The notes beneath the pieces are model-generated. The model saw only the letters and a list, made by a program, of their open reading frames with translations, searched no databases and was not told the DNA's origin. Position numbers and translations under genes: made by a program. Shown here piece after piece: positions 34,143-43,762 of a stretch of DNA of 64,000 nt (position 1 is the first letter of the stretch; each line of letters starts with the position of its first letter). The stretch covers positions 1-64,000 of the forward strand of contig NZ_JAGGKA010000008.1 in the NCBI RefSeq assembly GCF_017873215.1, written 5' to 3'. This DNA comes from Clostridium tetanomorphum (GTDB lineage Bacteria > Bacillota > Clostridia > Clostridiales > Clostridiaceae).

Positions 34143-34715
34143 TTAAATTTCATTATTTATAAATTTGAAATCACAATACTTTCCACCCATGCCTAAAGTT
34201 TGAGTTCTTTTAAAAGTTATTTTTTTCATAGAACTATAGCATACATTATCGCCTTGGCAAAACATCTCACACATTTCTGGACAATTATTCTTCACACAAG
34301 TATCATGCCATAAACATTTTTTCATAGTAAATATCATAGCTTTATTGTCACATTGTATAATTGTACTTTCCCAATTATCACCTTTTAAATCTTTACTAAA
34401 TGCCATACAAAAATTTTTATAGAAGCATTGACTTTCCTCCATTTTGCGAAGATTCTTTACTACTTCTTGCAAATCCTGTAGAAAACCTTTCTTTACAATT
34501 TGTAAAGCTAGCTCCTTACTCAATGAAAGTTCCTGCAAAGCTTGGTAAAGTGCTATTCGAGGGAGAATACTATTTTTTAAAGTTTTTAGCTGACTCTCAC
34601 TTTTTCCTGTACTCTGTTTAACAAGTGCATAAAACCTTTCTTGTTGTTGTTGATATATTTTTTCTCCTTGCTCTTTTCCAAATTCATTCATTAAAAAGTT
34701 CTTCGTACTTACCAC
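34143..34715 (-). CDS. L-2-amino-thiazoline-4-carboxylate hydrolase-like protein
   Basis: A 190-residue cytoplasmic protein with a helical N-terminus (GEKIYQQQQERFYALV). The Cys-rich core MKKCLWHDTCVKNNCPEMCE, followed by MFCQGDNVCYSSM, is typical of the ATC-hydrolase family. In the founding enzyme this fold opens the thiazoline ring on the way to cysteine; many clostridial members are uncharacterised. It starts at GTG. It stands alone, facing away from the LytTR operon. Confidence 0.7.
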   Translation of the reverse strand: MVSTKNFLMNEFGKEQGEKIYQQQQERFYALVKQSTGKSESQLKTLKNSILPRIALYQALQELSLSKELALQIVKKGFLQDLQEVVKNLRKMEESQCFYKNFCMAFSKDLKGDNWESTIIQCDNKAMIFTMKKCLWHDTCVKNNCPEMCEMFCQGDNVCYSSMKKITFKRTQTLGMGGKYCDFKFINNEI

Positions 34716-34832
34716 CCCATTAAATCATGTAAATAATCTTGTTTTTATAATATCTTGCCATTTGTAATTATAACATTTTTATTTGGATATGACACACTTT
34801 TGTAAAATACAGGTAACATACTTGTTTTTATA

Positions 34833-34983
34833 CACCGCATTATTCAACTTTCAAAGATCATCATTCGTATTTTCAATTTAAGTAGTTACATCACATTTTT
34901 TTCAAATTATGAACTAATAATTTTGTTATACAAAGTTATTATGAAGAATCTTTGATTTAATGCTTAAGTTGAAAGTTATTGAC
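34833..34983 (+). repeat. ~140-bp intergenic repeat, direct copy of 16364-16500
   Basis: It shares the inverted GAATAATGC core at its left end and the nearly identical right half from AAATTATGAACTAA to GCTTAAGTTGAAAG. TTGACT overlaps its right end, and TATAAT follows at 35000-35005, so it may supply the -35 region of the next gene. Confidence 0.7.
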
Positions 34984-35049
34984 TTTGGGTATTAAATGGT
35001 ATAATATTGAAATTGTTAAATAATTATATAGAAAAGTGATGTTTTGAAA

Positions 35050-35495
35050 ATGAATAATCCTAAAAGAATTAAGATAATATTTTTAATTATATTAAATACA
35101 TGTATAGGTATAAGTATTGGCATAGGTTCGACCTTAGCTTGGGAACATTATAAAAAAGATTTAAATAATAATGATTCCATAATAGCGATAATTGGAAAGT
35201 ATGACAGCACAGCAAATAAAATAACAACTACTAAAGTAATTAAAGATACTGTTGATGTATATGATATAATAGCAACCTATCTACAAAGTGAAACAACTAA
35301 TCTAATTGCTGATAGATTAAAAAACCAGATTATAATATAGGGATTGATATACCTAAAGATTCAATAAGGTTTGTTAATTCTGACATATGGGTAGAGAAGG
35401 ATTCTATAATTATAAGATTAGGTAATAATGGACCGTATAAAGTAATATCAAAAAACGATGATTCATATTTTAGAAAGATACTAACTCAGCAATAA
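35050..35495 (+). pseudogene. Small membrane-anchored protein with apparent frameshift
   Basis: The frame from ATG 35050 encodes an N-terminal membrane helix (IKIIFLIILNTCIGISIGIG) and a soluble part, and stops at 35340 after an A6 run (35318-35323). In the neighbouring frame the coding pattern continues as GIDIPKDSIRFVNSDIWVEK to a stop at 35495. One missing or extra A in the run would restore a protein of about 148 residues. Either a real frameshift or a sequencing error is possible. No family is recognised. Confidence 0.5.
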
Positions 35496-35557
35496 AAATG
35501 TATGTTTATCATACGAAAAATGAAAAGCTATCTAAAAAACATGTTAACAATATTGCT

Positions 35558-36640
35558 TTACTGGTACGTAGAAGATATTGAAGAAATGAATGTATCAGGT
35601 ACTTTAAAGATTTTACGTATCTGCTTTTCTTTTAAATTGTAACTATATAATGCATTAGGATACGCAGTTATTCCTCCGAAAAAATCCTTTGGCTTAGTTC
35701 CAGTAGGATTAGCTGCAAAATAGATGTCTTGTTCATTAGAGCTCAAACATGCTATATATGGTTGAGAAAGTTCAATATCCTTAAGTTGTCCCTCAGTTAA
35801 TAAAGTAGTTAAATTACTCTCTTTTAAATCTAATTTGTAGAATCCAGTTTCGTCCTTTAGCATACCTTTTCCACCTAAAATAATAGCTTTTCCTGATTTT
35901 GAGAAAGAAATTGAATCTAATCTTACAGCATTTATATCTTTTAGGTCTTTCGTTACATTCCCACTAAAGTCTAGTTCCTTTATTGAATACTTCATTTTTG
36001 AAAAGCTATTTTGCTGCTTAATGCGTTTTGTTAAAAACTCATTAAATGAAAATGTTATTGCAATAATCTTGTTATTACGCACATCAAAATCTTCCACGCC
36101 AATATCCGAACCTAGGATAAATGTTTGTACTTCTTTTTTATTAACATCTATTTTGGATATTTGCGGTATAGGCGAACTTTTGCCACCACTTTTTGTAAAA
36201 ATTATGTTCCCTTTTTCATCACCGAAATGTACGTTGAATTGACCTAACGGATCATTAGTAATTTGATATGTTTCATTACTCTTTATATCTAGCTTAAATA
36301 TGTCCCATGGATTAGTTCCAATAGCGTCAGAATAAAGTAAAATGTTTCCTTTGGCATTTACTTTACCAGTTACTTCAATGTCTTTATTATTTAGTAATTT
36401 TTGTTTTGTTTGCGTCTTAGTATTTATTAACCACAAATCGCTTTTATTTTGAGTGTTAGAGACAGTAACAGTAATCCATTCGCCTTTATTTGTTGTAAAA
36501 ATGTGTGCAGATTGTTTACTTTTTGTATGATAGAAAGTAAATATTGCTCCCAACGAAAAGAAGATAAGTAAAACTGCTACTAAATATATAATTGGCTTAT
36601 TTTTAAAAGAGAGCTTATTCTTAAGTTTATGAAACAGCAA
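35558..36640 (-). CDS. Membrane-anchored beta-propeller (TolB/WD40-like) protein
   Basis: A 360-residue protein with one N-terminal signal anchor (KPIIYLVAVLLIFFSLGAIF) and an outside domain of repeated four-strand blades (for example KSDLWLINTKTQTKQKLL, NPWDIFKLDIKSNETYQITN, FYKLDLKESNLTTLL). This is the pattern of TolB/YncE-like propellers. The role is unknown, perhaps binding a ligand at the cell surface. It starts at TTG with GGAGGTGG on the minus strand. Divergent from the chitinase gene. Confidence 0.7.
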   Translation of the reverse strand: MLFHKLKNKLSFKNKPIIYLVAVLLIFFSLGAIFTFYHTKSKQSAHIFTTNKGEWITVTVSNTQNKSDLWLINTKTQTKQKLLNNKDIEVTGKVNAKGNILLYSDAIGTNPWDIFKLDIKSNETYQITNDPLGQFNVHFGDEKGNIIFTKSGGKSSPIPQISKIDVNKKEVQTFILGSDIGVEDFDVRNNKIIAITFSFNEFLTKRIKQQNSFSKMKYSIKELDFSGNVTKDLKDINAVRLDSISFSKSGKAIILGGKGMLKDETGFYKLDLKESNLTTLLTEGQLKDIELSQPYIACLSSNEQDIYFAANPTGTKPKDFFGGITAYPNALYSYNLKEKQIRKIFKVPDTFISSISSTYQ

Positions 36641-36927
36641 AATATACCACCTCCAAGTTGTTACTTTTATAGTTTAGATATTTTATGAATTGTTGATCAA
36701 AATGGGATTGCCATATGAGCTGCACTTGTAGTTAATGCTGTAGTGTATATGGAATATATTATCATATAAGGTGTTCATTGTAAACATATTCAAAATAATA
36801 ATAAAAGTAGGGGTAAAAATTAGAAATTTGTTTATTATTTTAAATGTAAAAGATATTTGGAATAATTTAATGGATAGCGTCCTATGTATTAATATGGAAG
36901 TATTAATAATGAAAGGAGATTAGAAAA

Positions 36928-38427
36928 ATGGAAAAAGTGTTTAAAAGGATATTTCCAATGTCTTTAGTATTGGTTATGGTATTTTTGTTTATGCCTATAA
37001 CTAATGTATTTGCTAGCTCAAATTCTTCTGACAAAATATTGGTGGGATATTGGCATAATTTTGACAATGGCACTGGAATTATTAGACTAAAGGATGTATC
37101 TACTAAGTGGGACGTTATAAATGTAGCTTTTGGAGAATCTATAGGGGATAGGGCTACTATAAAATTTTCACCGGAAATAGGAACTGATCAGGAATTTAAA
37201 GAAGACATTGCATATCTTAATAGCATAGGAAAAAAAGTTGTTCTTTCTATTGGAGGGCAAAACGGAGTAGTATTATTACCTGATGAAACCGCAAAAAAGA
37301 ATTTTATAGATTCTATGATATCTTTGATTGATAAGTATGGGTTTAATGGCATAGATATTGATCTTGAATCTGGAATAAATTTAATAAATAATGATAAAGA
37401 TTTTAAGAATCCTAAGACTCCGCAAATTGTAAATCTTATCTCTGCTGTTAGAGCTATATGTGATCATTATGGTCCGGATTTTATATTAAGTATGGCTCCT
37501 GAAACAGCATATGTACAAGGTGGATATGTGGCTTATGCAGGAAATTGGGGAGCTTATTTACCAATAATACATGGATTAAGGGACAAACTTACTTACATTC
37601 ATGTACAGCATTATAATGCGGGAGGAAATACAGCACTTGATGGAAATAATTATACACAGGGCACAGCAGATTATGAGGTAGCAATGGCAGAAATGTTATT
37701 ACAAGGCTTTCCTGTAGCAGGGAATACAGATAATATATTTCCACCATTAAATGAGGAACAGGTGGTAATAGGGTTACCAGCTTGTCCGTCAGCTGCTCCT
37801 AGTGGAGGATATATTAACCCTAGCGAAATGAAAAAGGCTTTGGACTATCTTATGAAAGGAATTCCTTATGGAGGAAAGTATAAACTTGTAAATAGTAATG
37901 GATATCCGGCTTTTAAGGGATTAATGACATGGTCAATTAATTGGGATGCAAAAAGTAATTATGAATTTTCGACAAATTATAGAGAGTATTTTGATAATTT
38001 TAAGCAGCCACCAGTAACTGAGAAACCATTTATACCAACAGGTTTAAAGGGAGAAGCCAAAGGTAAGTCGCAAATAAATGTAACATGGAATGCAGCATAT
38101 GGAGCAACTAGCTATGATTTAAAGGTTGATGGAAACATAATAAATAATGTGAATAATCCATACAAACATATTAATCTTAAACCAGGCTCTATGCATAGCT
38201 ATGAGGTAAGGGCTGTGAATTCAGTAGGGAAGAGTGAATGGAGTAAGGCTATATTAGTACAAACTAAATCTGAATCTGATGTGGAAAAGTGGGAAGCAAA
38301 TATTTTATATAAAGCTGGACACATTGTAAGTTATGAAGGAATTAATTACAGATGCATACAGACACATACTTCTTTGATGGGATGGGAACCTATAAATACC
38401 CCTACCCTGTGGGAAAAAATAAACTAA
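36928..38427 (+). CDS. Secreted GH18 chitinase with FN3 and chitin-binding domains
   Basis: A 499-residue exported enzyme that should hydrolyse chitin outside the cell. Residues 1-29 are a signal peptide. The GH18 barrel (~35-370) has SIGG at 107-110 and the catalytic strand NGIDIDLE at 140-147 with acid E147. The usual first Asp of DxxDxDxE is Asn here. A fibronectin type III domain (~375-450) and a C-terminal CBM5/12 module (WEANILYKAGHIVSYEGINY) follow. RBS AAAGGAG. It stands alone. Confidence 0.9.
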   Translation: MEKVFKRIFPMSLVLVMVFLFMPITNVFASSNSSDKILVGYWHNFDNGTGIIRLKDVSTKWDVINVAFGESIGDRATIKFSPEIGTDQEFKEDIAYLNSIGKKVVLSIGGQNGVVLLPDETAKKNFIDSMISLIDKYGFNGIDIDLESGINLINNDKDFKNPKTPQIVNLISAVRAICDHYGPDFILSMAPETAYVQGGYVAYAGNWGAYLPIIHGLRDKLTYIHVQHYNAGGNTALDGNNYTQGTADYEVAMAEMLLQGFPVAGNTDNIFPPLNEEQVVIGLPACPSAAPSGGYINPSEMKKALDYLMKGIPYGGKYKLVNSNGYPAFKGLMTWSINWDAKSNYEFSTNYREYFDNFKQPPVTEKPFIPTGLKGEAKGKSQINVTWNAAYGATSYDLKVDGNIINNVNNPYKHINLKPGSMHSYEVRAVNSVGKSEWSKAILVQTKSESDVEKWEANILYKAGHIVSYEGINYRCIQTHTSLMGWEPINTPTLWEKIN

Positions 38428-38481
38428 ACATATTACAATATATGAAGATTTTTAATTATTCTGCAGAAGGGAAGCGTTTCT

Positions 38482-38748
38482 ATGCAACTAATGTCTGTAG
38501 GCCAATTTATATTCACGGTTTTTTTAATATCAATTATACTTTTAGCTATTTTTGCAGTACTTGTATACATCTTTAGGCTGTTAGAAAAAATATGTAACAA
38601 AGCAGAAGGAATTAAGGAAGGAGAAAATAGAAAGGCTGTAGAAGTAGCAAGAAATTTATTATCTATGGAAATGGATTTATTAACTGTAGTGCAGGCAACA
38701 GGGCTATCAAAAGAAGAAATTGAAAAGATTAAAGAAGATATGAATTAG
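38482..38748 (+). CDS. Small membrane protein with charged C-terminus, hypothetical
   Basis: An 88-residue protein with one long hydrophobic helix (residues ~8-32), a charged linker and a helical end LSMEMDLLTVVQATGLSKEE. That end resembles the C-terminal tail of Rpn-family transposase-like proteins. GAAGGG precedes the ATG. It follows the chitinase after 54 bases and could share its transcript. Function unknown. Confidence 0.5.
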   Translation: MQLMSVGQFIFTVFLISIILLAIFAVLVYIFRLLEKICNKAEGIKEGENRKAVEVARNLLSMEMDLLTVVQATGLSKEEIEKIKEDMN

Positions 38749-38769
38749 AAGCTGTTAGCATATTGTGAA

Positions 38770-38805
38770 AAGTGAGGAACTCATTAAAAGGTGAGTGCCT
38801 CACTT
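38770..38805. terminator. Terminator between small membrane gene and CPBP protease gene
   Basis: AAGTGAGGAACTCA pairs with TGAGTGCCTCACTT, with one mismatch, and is followed by TTGTTTTTT. It overlaps the 3' end of the convergent CPBP gene. Confidence 0.75.
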
Positions 38806-39788
38806 TTGTTTTTTCTATATTCTTTAGTAAATAGAAAAGGTACATATATTATACAGATATATATTAAGGTTCCTAAAACCGATTTTAAATCACGGGTAGT
38901 ATTTACTCCTTTACTGCTGAAAAGTAGAGAAACAAGACTATTGTTCAAAAAATGAATTATAGAAACAGTCCAGATGTCTTTTGTCTTCATGTATACAAAG
39001 CCAAGGAATATAGCAGAGCCAATACAATAAATTATATAATTTATAACAGAATAAAAAGGTGATGCTGGACTATAGTAAAATAGGTTTAATGGAAGATGCC
39101 ATATGCCCCATATAAAGCCTACAAGAATTACACCAATTCGTTTACCAAGTCTCTGTTGAAGAGAGGTTTGAAGAAAATATCTCCATCCATATTCTTCTCC
39201 TAAAAATATAATGAATTGGAGTGGGAAAGAAACAGGTAAGAAAAATATAGTAATAAATGTTTCAGGGTTTTTCAAAGGATCAATAACTTCTTCAGAGCCA
39301 CCAAAAATAAGTGCACTTAAAATGATTGGAAATAAACGTAGAATAATAAATAACACAATGCAGCCAATGGATGTTTTTATATTTTTGGAAAATCCCAATC
39401 CGAAGCTCTCTATATTCTCTTTTTCATCTGAAAAATACATAAGTCCTAAGATAAGGCTTACTGGCAACACTAAGTATTCACTGTAGGTACCAGGAGCCTT
39501 ATGAAATACAAATATCTCTACTAAAACAAGAATAACAGAAGTAATTGTGAAACATAAATATGATATATAAAATTTTATTGGAAGATTTTTATGCCTTTCT
39601 TTGTTTAAAAGTAAAGCTGTTATCACACCTATAGTTGGATAATACATCTGTATCAGAGCAAAACAATCCACTGGATAGTTATATTTAGTATATGAAAATG
39701 CCATAATAATACCCATACCTATGGTCAAACCAAAGTTTATCATAAAAAATATAGCAAGTTCTTTGTTAGAAAAAGTGTATTCAGACAT
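38784..39788 (-). CDS. CPBP-family intramembrane glutamic endopeptidase
   Basis: A 334-residue membrane protein with about eight helices. It has the conserved CPBP/Abi motifs GEEYGWRYFL (EExxxR), WGIWHLPLNLFY (FxxxH type) and a late HFLNNSL. These form the active site of CAAX-like proteases. In Firmicutes such proteins often process or protect against bacteriocins, but the substrate cannot be read. RBS GGGAGG on the minus strand. It stands alone. Confidence 0.85.
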   Translation of the reverse strand: MSEYTFSNKELAIFFMINFGLTIGMGIIMAFSYTKYNYPVDCFALIQMYYPTIGVITALLLNKERHKNLPIKFYISYLCFTITSVILVLVEIFVFHKAPGTYSEYLVLPVSLILGLMYFSDEKENIESFGLGFSKNIKTSIGCIVLFIILRLFPIILSALIFGGSEEVIDPLKNPETFITIFFLPVSFPLQFIIFLGEEYGWRYFLQTSLQQRLGKRIGVILVGFIWGIWHLPLNLFYYSPASPFYSVINYIIYCIGSAIFLGFVYMKTKDIWTVSIIHFLNNSLVSLLFSSKGVNTTRDLKSVLGTLIYICIIYVPFLFTKEYRKNKSEALTF

Positions 39789-40219
39789 TTCTACCTCCCT
39801 ATTAATGGAATATTTATTCCAATTTATATATTAATTGTAACACGAATTTAAATATATTTCATATACAGGATATTGGAACAAATATCTACAAAATAGGAGT
39901 TAAATAGTGAAAGATTTATTTCATAAAGAATATAGCAATGTTAAAATATTAACAAGTTAAAAGTGAAAATAACATTTATAACGTTAAAATTATACACAAC
40001 ATTAATACCTATATGAATGTTATTTAATAGATTGTTGCAAAAGGTTTTATAAGGGAAATGGATTAATATTGAGATAAACAGAGAAAAAGGCAATTATATA
40101 CATTTTTAAATAATACATAGAATTTTCAAAAAAATGCATAAAATGTATAATGAGTTACAAAGAGTGTTGCAATAATAACAAAGAATTTGCACTATATAAT
40201 GCAAGGAGGAGATTTATTT
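39789..40219. other. Intergenic region, nothing recognised
   Basis: The stretch is AT-rich without coding pattern or clear repeats. AAGGAGG at 40203-40209 is the ribosome binding site of the next gene. Confidence 0.4.
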
Positions 40220-40414
40220 ATGAAAGTAAATTATCAGCTAAAGGCATTAAGAGCTAAATATAATATAAGTCAGGAGATTATAGCAGATTTACTTAATATG
40301 ACTACATCTACCTATAATCGCAAAGAAAATGGAAACAGTAGTTTTACTGTGGAAGAGGCAAAATTTATAGCTACACTTTTTAATACAACCATAGAAAAAG
40401 TTTTTTGTGAATAA
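40220..40414 (+). CDS. XRE-family helix-turn-helix regulator
   Basis: A 64-residue protein that is a single Cro/C1-type HTH domain: NYQLKALRAKYNISQEIIAD, then a TTSTYNRKENGNSSFTVEEA stretch and LFNTTIEKVF. ATG 40220 is chosen because AAGGAGG lies ten bases upstream. It probably represses its own small phage-like island, which continues with a sigma factor and replication genes. Confidence 0.8.
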   Translation: MKVNYQLKALRAKYNISQEIIADLLNMTTSTYNRKENGNSSFTVEEAKFIATLFNTTIEKVFCE

Positions 40415-40518
40415 GATAAATTTGCATATTTTATAATTTTATTGATATATTTATAAATTATTTGATACTTTAACAATTAGCGACAAACCTAAAAGAAGGT
40501 GCTGTATAATGATGGTAA

Positions 40519-41082
40519 ATGGTTAAAAAGGATGGTGTTGATGGAATGTATCAGTGCTTACAAAGATGGAGAGAAGGGGACAGTGAAGCTTTGGCAGAAA
40601 TCGTTGACAATTTTACACCCTTAATAATAAAAGAAGCTTCAAAATATAATGTTAAGTGTTATGAATATGAGGATTTGGTACAGCATGGATACCTTTCTGT
40701 TATTAAAGCAGTAAATATGTTCAAAGGAGAGGGACAAGCTTTTGTACCTTATTGCATTAGGGCTATTATAGTAAATTATAAGGCTCTTTTAAAGGGACAG
40801 ATAAAGCACCACAGAGAAATACCAGATGAGTTTATTTATGATAAAGGTGAATATGTATTTACAATAGAAGATGAGATGATTGCTTATGAAAAGACAAAAG
40901 AACTATACGAAGCTTTGGACAAGCTACCTTTAGAAGAAAGACAGATTATAAATGGAATCTATATTAAAAACAATAGCGCTAAAGAGATAGCGGCTACTAC
41001 TAATATGACTTATGCTAAAGTTAGATACAGAAAAGAAAAAGCTCTTAAAAAGCTGAAAAAAATGTTGAAAAAGCATGATTGA
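40519..41082 (+). CDS. Phage-like sigma-70-family factor
   Basis: A protein of about 187 residues with sigma region 2 (LIIKEASKYNVKCYEYEDLVQHGYLSVIKAV) and region 4 (LPLEERQIINGIYIKNNSA, then KEIAATTNMTYAKVRYRKEKALKKL). The missing region 3 and small size fit the conjugative-transposon or phage-type factors of clostridia. The true start may be ATG 40546, which has AAAAAGG upstream. It is followed by replication genes and may drive the island. Confidence 0.8.
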   Translation: MVKKDGVDGMYQCLQRWREGDSEALAEIVDNFTPLIIKEASKYNVKCYEYEDLVQHGYLSVIKAVNMFKGEGQAFVPYCIRAIIVNYKALLKGQIKHHREIPDEFIYDKGEYVFTIEDEMIAYEKTKELYEALDKLPLEERQIINGIYIKNNSAKEIAATTNMTYAKVRYRKEKALKKLKKMLKKHD

Positions 41083-41146
41083 TAGAGAAAGGTTAAAATT
41101 CCATAACTTTCAACTCTCAACTAAAATAAGTAAGGAGGTAGCTTCT

Positions 41147-41935
41147 ATGAGATATAACATCTATGGTTTTAATCAAAAGAAATTAATTGAGTATGGATTG
41201 GATCAGATAGATGCTATGTTGCTTAGATATTTTATAGATTTTAAAGGCACAGGGAAAATGGTAACTAAAAAGATTAATGGTAAGAATTATTATTGGGTTC
41301 AATATAAAAAGATAATACAGGAATATCCCATATTGAGATTAAAAAAGGACAGCGTTTATAGGAGATTTAAAAATATGACAGAGAAATCTATATTAACACA
41401 TAAGTCTGTAGTAGATAAGGGTGTATATTCTTTTTATAATTTGGGCACAGAGTTTAAGTATTTAGTTGGTTATTCAAAAGGGGATGAATTAGAGGATGAG
41501 TGGGCACAACCCTCGGAAATAAATCCTGTATCTTACGGAAACAAATCCGGTGCCCCTACGGATTTAAATCCGGAACAAATAATCCCTCTACTAAAAGATA
41601 ATTCTACTAAAGATATTAATAATATATATACCTTAGTTATAAAGTATTTAAATAAAAAAGCTAATAAAAATTACAGAACTACTACTAAAAAAAGTCAGCA
41701 GTTAATAAGAGCAAGGGTAAATGAAGGATTTTTAGAACAGGATTTTTATAAAGTTATTGACAATAAAGTAAGTCAGTGGTTAGGTACAAAAATGGATAAG
41801 TATTTAAGACCAGAAACTCTTTTCGGCACAAAGTTTGAAGGATATCTAAATGAAAACAGGGGGGAAGATAGATATGGAGAAGATTTTGGAAACCTTGAAG
41901 AAACAGAACAATCTAAGTTTGGAATTAAAGTGTGA
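41147..41935 (+). CDS. DnaD-like phage replication initiation protein
   Basis: A protein of about 262 residues with an N-terminal winged-helix-like part (LIEYGLDQIDAMLLRYFIDF ... RLKKDSVYRRFKNMTEKS). A C-terminal phage-replisome-organiser type region follows (TLVIKYLNKKANKNYRTTTK, WLGTKMDKYLRPETLFGTKF). The ending matches the conserved C-terminal domain of phage replication organisers. ATG 41147 has AAGGAGG at ideal distance. It overlaps the helicase-loader gene, forming a replication pair. Confidence 0.78.
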   Translation: MRYNIYGFNQKKLIEYGLDQIDAMLLRYFIDFKGTGKMVTKKINGKNYYWVQYKKIIQEYPILRLKKDSVYRRFKNMTEKSILTHKSVVDKGVYSFYNLGTEFKYLVGYSKGDELEDEWAQPSEINPVSYGNKSGAPTDLNPEQIIPLLKDNSTKDINNIYTLVIKYLNKKANKNYRTTTKKSQQLIRARVNEGFLEQDFYKVIDNKVSQWLGTKMDKYLRPETLFGTKFEGYLNENRGEDRYGEDFGNLEETEQSKFGIKV

Positions 41936-42716
41936 TGATTTTAAGAATATACCTAAATGTGAAATTTGCAATGAGCCTATTGGAATTGTGGTAGAAATGC
42001 CTTTTGGTAAAAGATTATATCCAAGGGCTTGTAAATGCAGAAGAGAGATTTATAACAAGCAAAAAACAGAGGATGAAAATAAAGAAAAGCAGGAAAGACT
42101 TAATAGAGTTATATCAAATAGCATGATGAATGATAATTTTAAGAATTGTACTTTTAAAAATTGGAATCATGCTGTAGGAAATGAAAAACTATATAAAGTT
42201 GCTAAACAATATGTAGATAACTTCTCTAAGATGAAGAGAGAAAATCAGGGTATGCTTATATATGGACGACCTGGTAATGGTAAAACATATTTTGCATCTT
42301 CCATAGCAAATCAGCTATTAGGAAAATTGATTCCAGTTATTTGTATAGGAGCTATAAGCCTTACAGAGAGAATAAGTCAAAGTAAAAAAACTTGGGGAGA
42401 TGAAGGTATATTTACAGTGCTTAATGCTTTGGACAATGCAGATTTGCTTATTATAGATGATTTAGGTACAGAAGAGGACAATAAGTGGACAAGAGCCATG
42501 ATATATCAAATAGTAGAAAAGAGAAATAATTCTAGACTTCCACTTATTATAACGACCAATATGAGTATAAACAAAATTGTAGAAAGATATGATTACAGAA
42601 CCTATAGCAGATTGAAGGAAATGTGTTTTTTCATAGAGAACACAGGAAAGGATATAAGGGAATTTCAAGGGGAAAAAAAGGCGGAGAAATTTATACAACA
42701 GGTATTTCAATATTAG
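41874..42716 (+). CDS. DnaC/IstB-like helicase loader ATPase
   Basis: A protein of about 280 residues. It has an N-terminal zinc-finger-like part (CEICNEPIG ... ACKCRRE), Walker A YGRPGNGKTYFASSIANQL, Walker B LLIIDDLGTEEDNKW and the sensor LIITTNMSINKI. This is the DnaC-type loader used by phages and by the host to put the replicative helicase on DNA. ATG 41874 with GGGGGGAAG is chosen; it overlaps the DnaD-like gene. No further phage genes follow. Confidence 0.85.
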   Translation: MEKILETLKKQNNLSLELKCDDFKNIPKCEICNEPIGIVVEMPFGKRLYPRACKCRREIYNKQKTEDENKEKQERLNRVISNSMMNDNFKNCTFKNWNHAVGNEKLYKVAKQYVDNFSKMKRENQGMLIYGRPGNGKTYFASSIANQLLGKLIPVICIGAISLTERISQSKKTWGDEGIFTVLNALDNADLLIIDDLGTEEDNKWTRAMIYQIVEKRNNSRLPLIITTNMSINKIVERYDYRTYSRLKEMCFFIENTGKDIREFQGEKKAEKFIQQVFQY

Positions 42717-42898
42717 GCTATGTTTTAAGTAGATGTTGAAATTGATATATGAGTTTAAGGTATGCTATTATTAATCCATATTACAGCAAATGTTACCTCT
42801 TTGGTTTCAAATTTGAAAAATTATCAGTATCTCAAAAAGAGCAGTTGATTTTCTATTTTATTTAGTTATATACATTACACATGAAAGGATTTTGATTA

Positions 42899-43513
42899 AT
42901 GAAATATGTAAAGAAAACACCGTCCCAGGATAAAGAATTAAGTATCAAACTAATATCAGAGGGATGGACAAAGCTGAAAGAACCACCTAATTTAACTATA
43001 GCAACTTTATTATCATTGCCTTTTGCTTTCATCAATGGAATTATTTTTATGGCTATTGCATTTTATTTATATCCACCATTAGGAGAACTTTTTAATAATG
43101 AAAATGGCTTTAGCATTAAATTTACAATAAATTTATTTACTCTCATATATGCTATTATTATTTTTATATTTATGGCAATACATGAATTTCTTCATGCTTG
43201 TTTTATACCTAATGTACTAAAATCTGATGAAATATACTGGGGGATTAATGGTTTTTTTGGGTTTGTTTACACCACTGAAAAAATCAAAAAGGGCAGATTT
43301 TTAATTATTTCCATTATGCCTTTTATTTTGTTATCAGTTATATTGCCATTTATTCTCAATGTTCTAGGATGGCTAAATGGGTTCACAATATTTCTATGCC
43401 TAATAAATGCAATGGGATCATGTGTTGATTGCTTAAATATGTATTTAGTTGCAATTCAGGTGCCAAAGGGCTCATATATTGTTAATAATGGATTTGAAAC
43501 ATATTTTAAGTAA
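42899..43513 (+). CDS. DUF3267-type putative membrane zinc protease
   Basis: A 204-residue membrane protein with four or five helices and an HEFLH motif (MAIHEFLHACFIP), matching the HExxH zinc site of DUF3267 proteins. A later NAMGSCVDCLNMYL segment may supply the third ligand (Asp). Substrate unknown. RBS GAAAGG. It stands alone between the phage-like island and the two-component operon. Confidence 0.78.
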   Translation: MKYVKKTPSQDKELSIKLISEGWTKLKEPPNLTIATLLSLPFAFINGIIFMAIAFYLYPPLGELFNNENGFSIKFTINLFTLIYAIIIFIFMAIHEFLHACFIPNVLKSDEIYWGINGFFGFVYTTEKIKKGRFLIISIMPFILLSVILPFILNVLGWLNGFTIFLCLINAMGSCVDCLNMYLVAIQVPKGSYIVNNGFETYFK

Positions 43514-43533
43514 TTTAAGATTGTGAGTATATA

Positions 43534-43588
43534 TTTTACAACTATTTTACAACTAATAAACATTTTTGATAAATGCCAATATTATACT
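43534..43588 (+). promoter_or_regulatory. Tandem TTTTACAACTA sites and -10 box before the two-component operon
   Basis: Two adjacent copies of TTTTACAACTA (43534-43544 and 43545-43555) form an 11-bp direct repeat, as bound by OmpR-type regulators. TATACT follows at 43583-43588. The same pair occurs at 45840-45861 before the secreted-protein gene. This suggests self-regulation by the regulator encoded downstream. Confidence 0.65.
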
Positions 43589-43687
43589 TTAACTATGGGA
43601 TATGTTTCGTTAACTGGAAATAGTCAGATATAAAATATTATGCTGCTATTATTAAACATCAAAAGAATAATATATTACATGGTTAAT

Positions 43688-43722
43688 GAAGAGTTTTTAA
43701 GTAATAAAACTCTTCGTTTTCT
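43688..43722 (+). terminator. Hairpin in the leader before the two-component operon
   Basis: GAAGAGTTTT (43688-43697) pairs with AAAACTCTTC (43706-43715), followed by GTTTTCTTTT. It lies between the tandem regulator sites and the response-regulator gene, so it would attenuate that transcript or end an upstream one. Confidence 0.65.
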
Positions 43723-43762
43723 TTTATGTGATTGAATTTTTAAGGAGAGTGAGTTGATAAAA

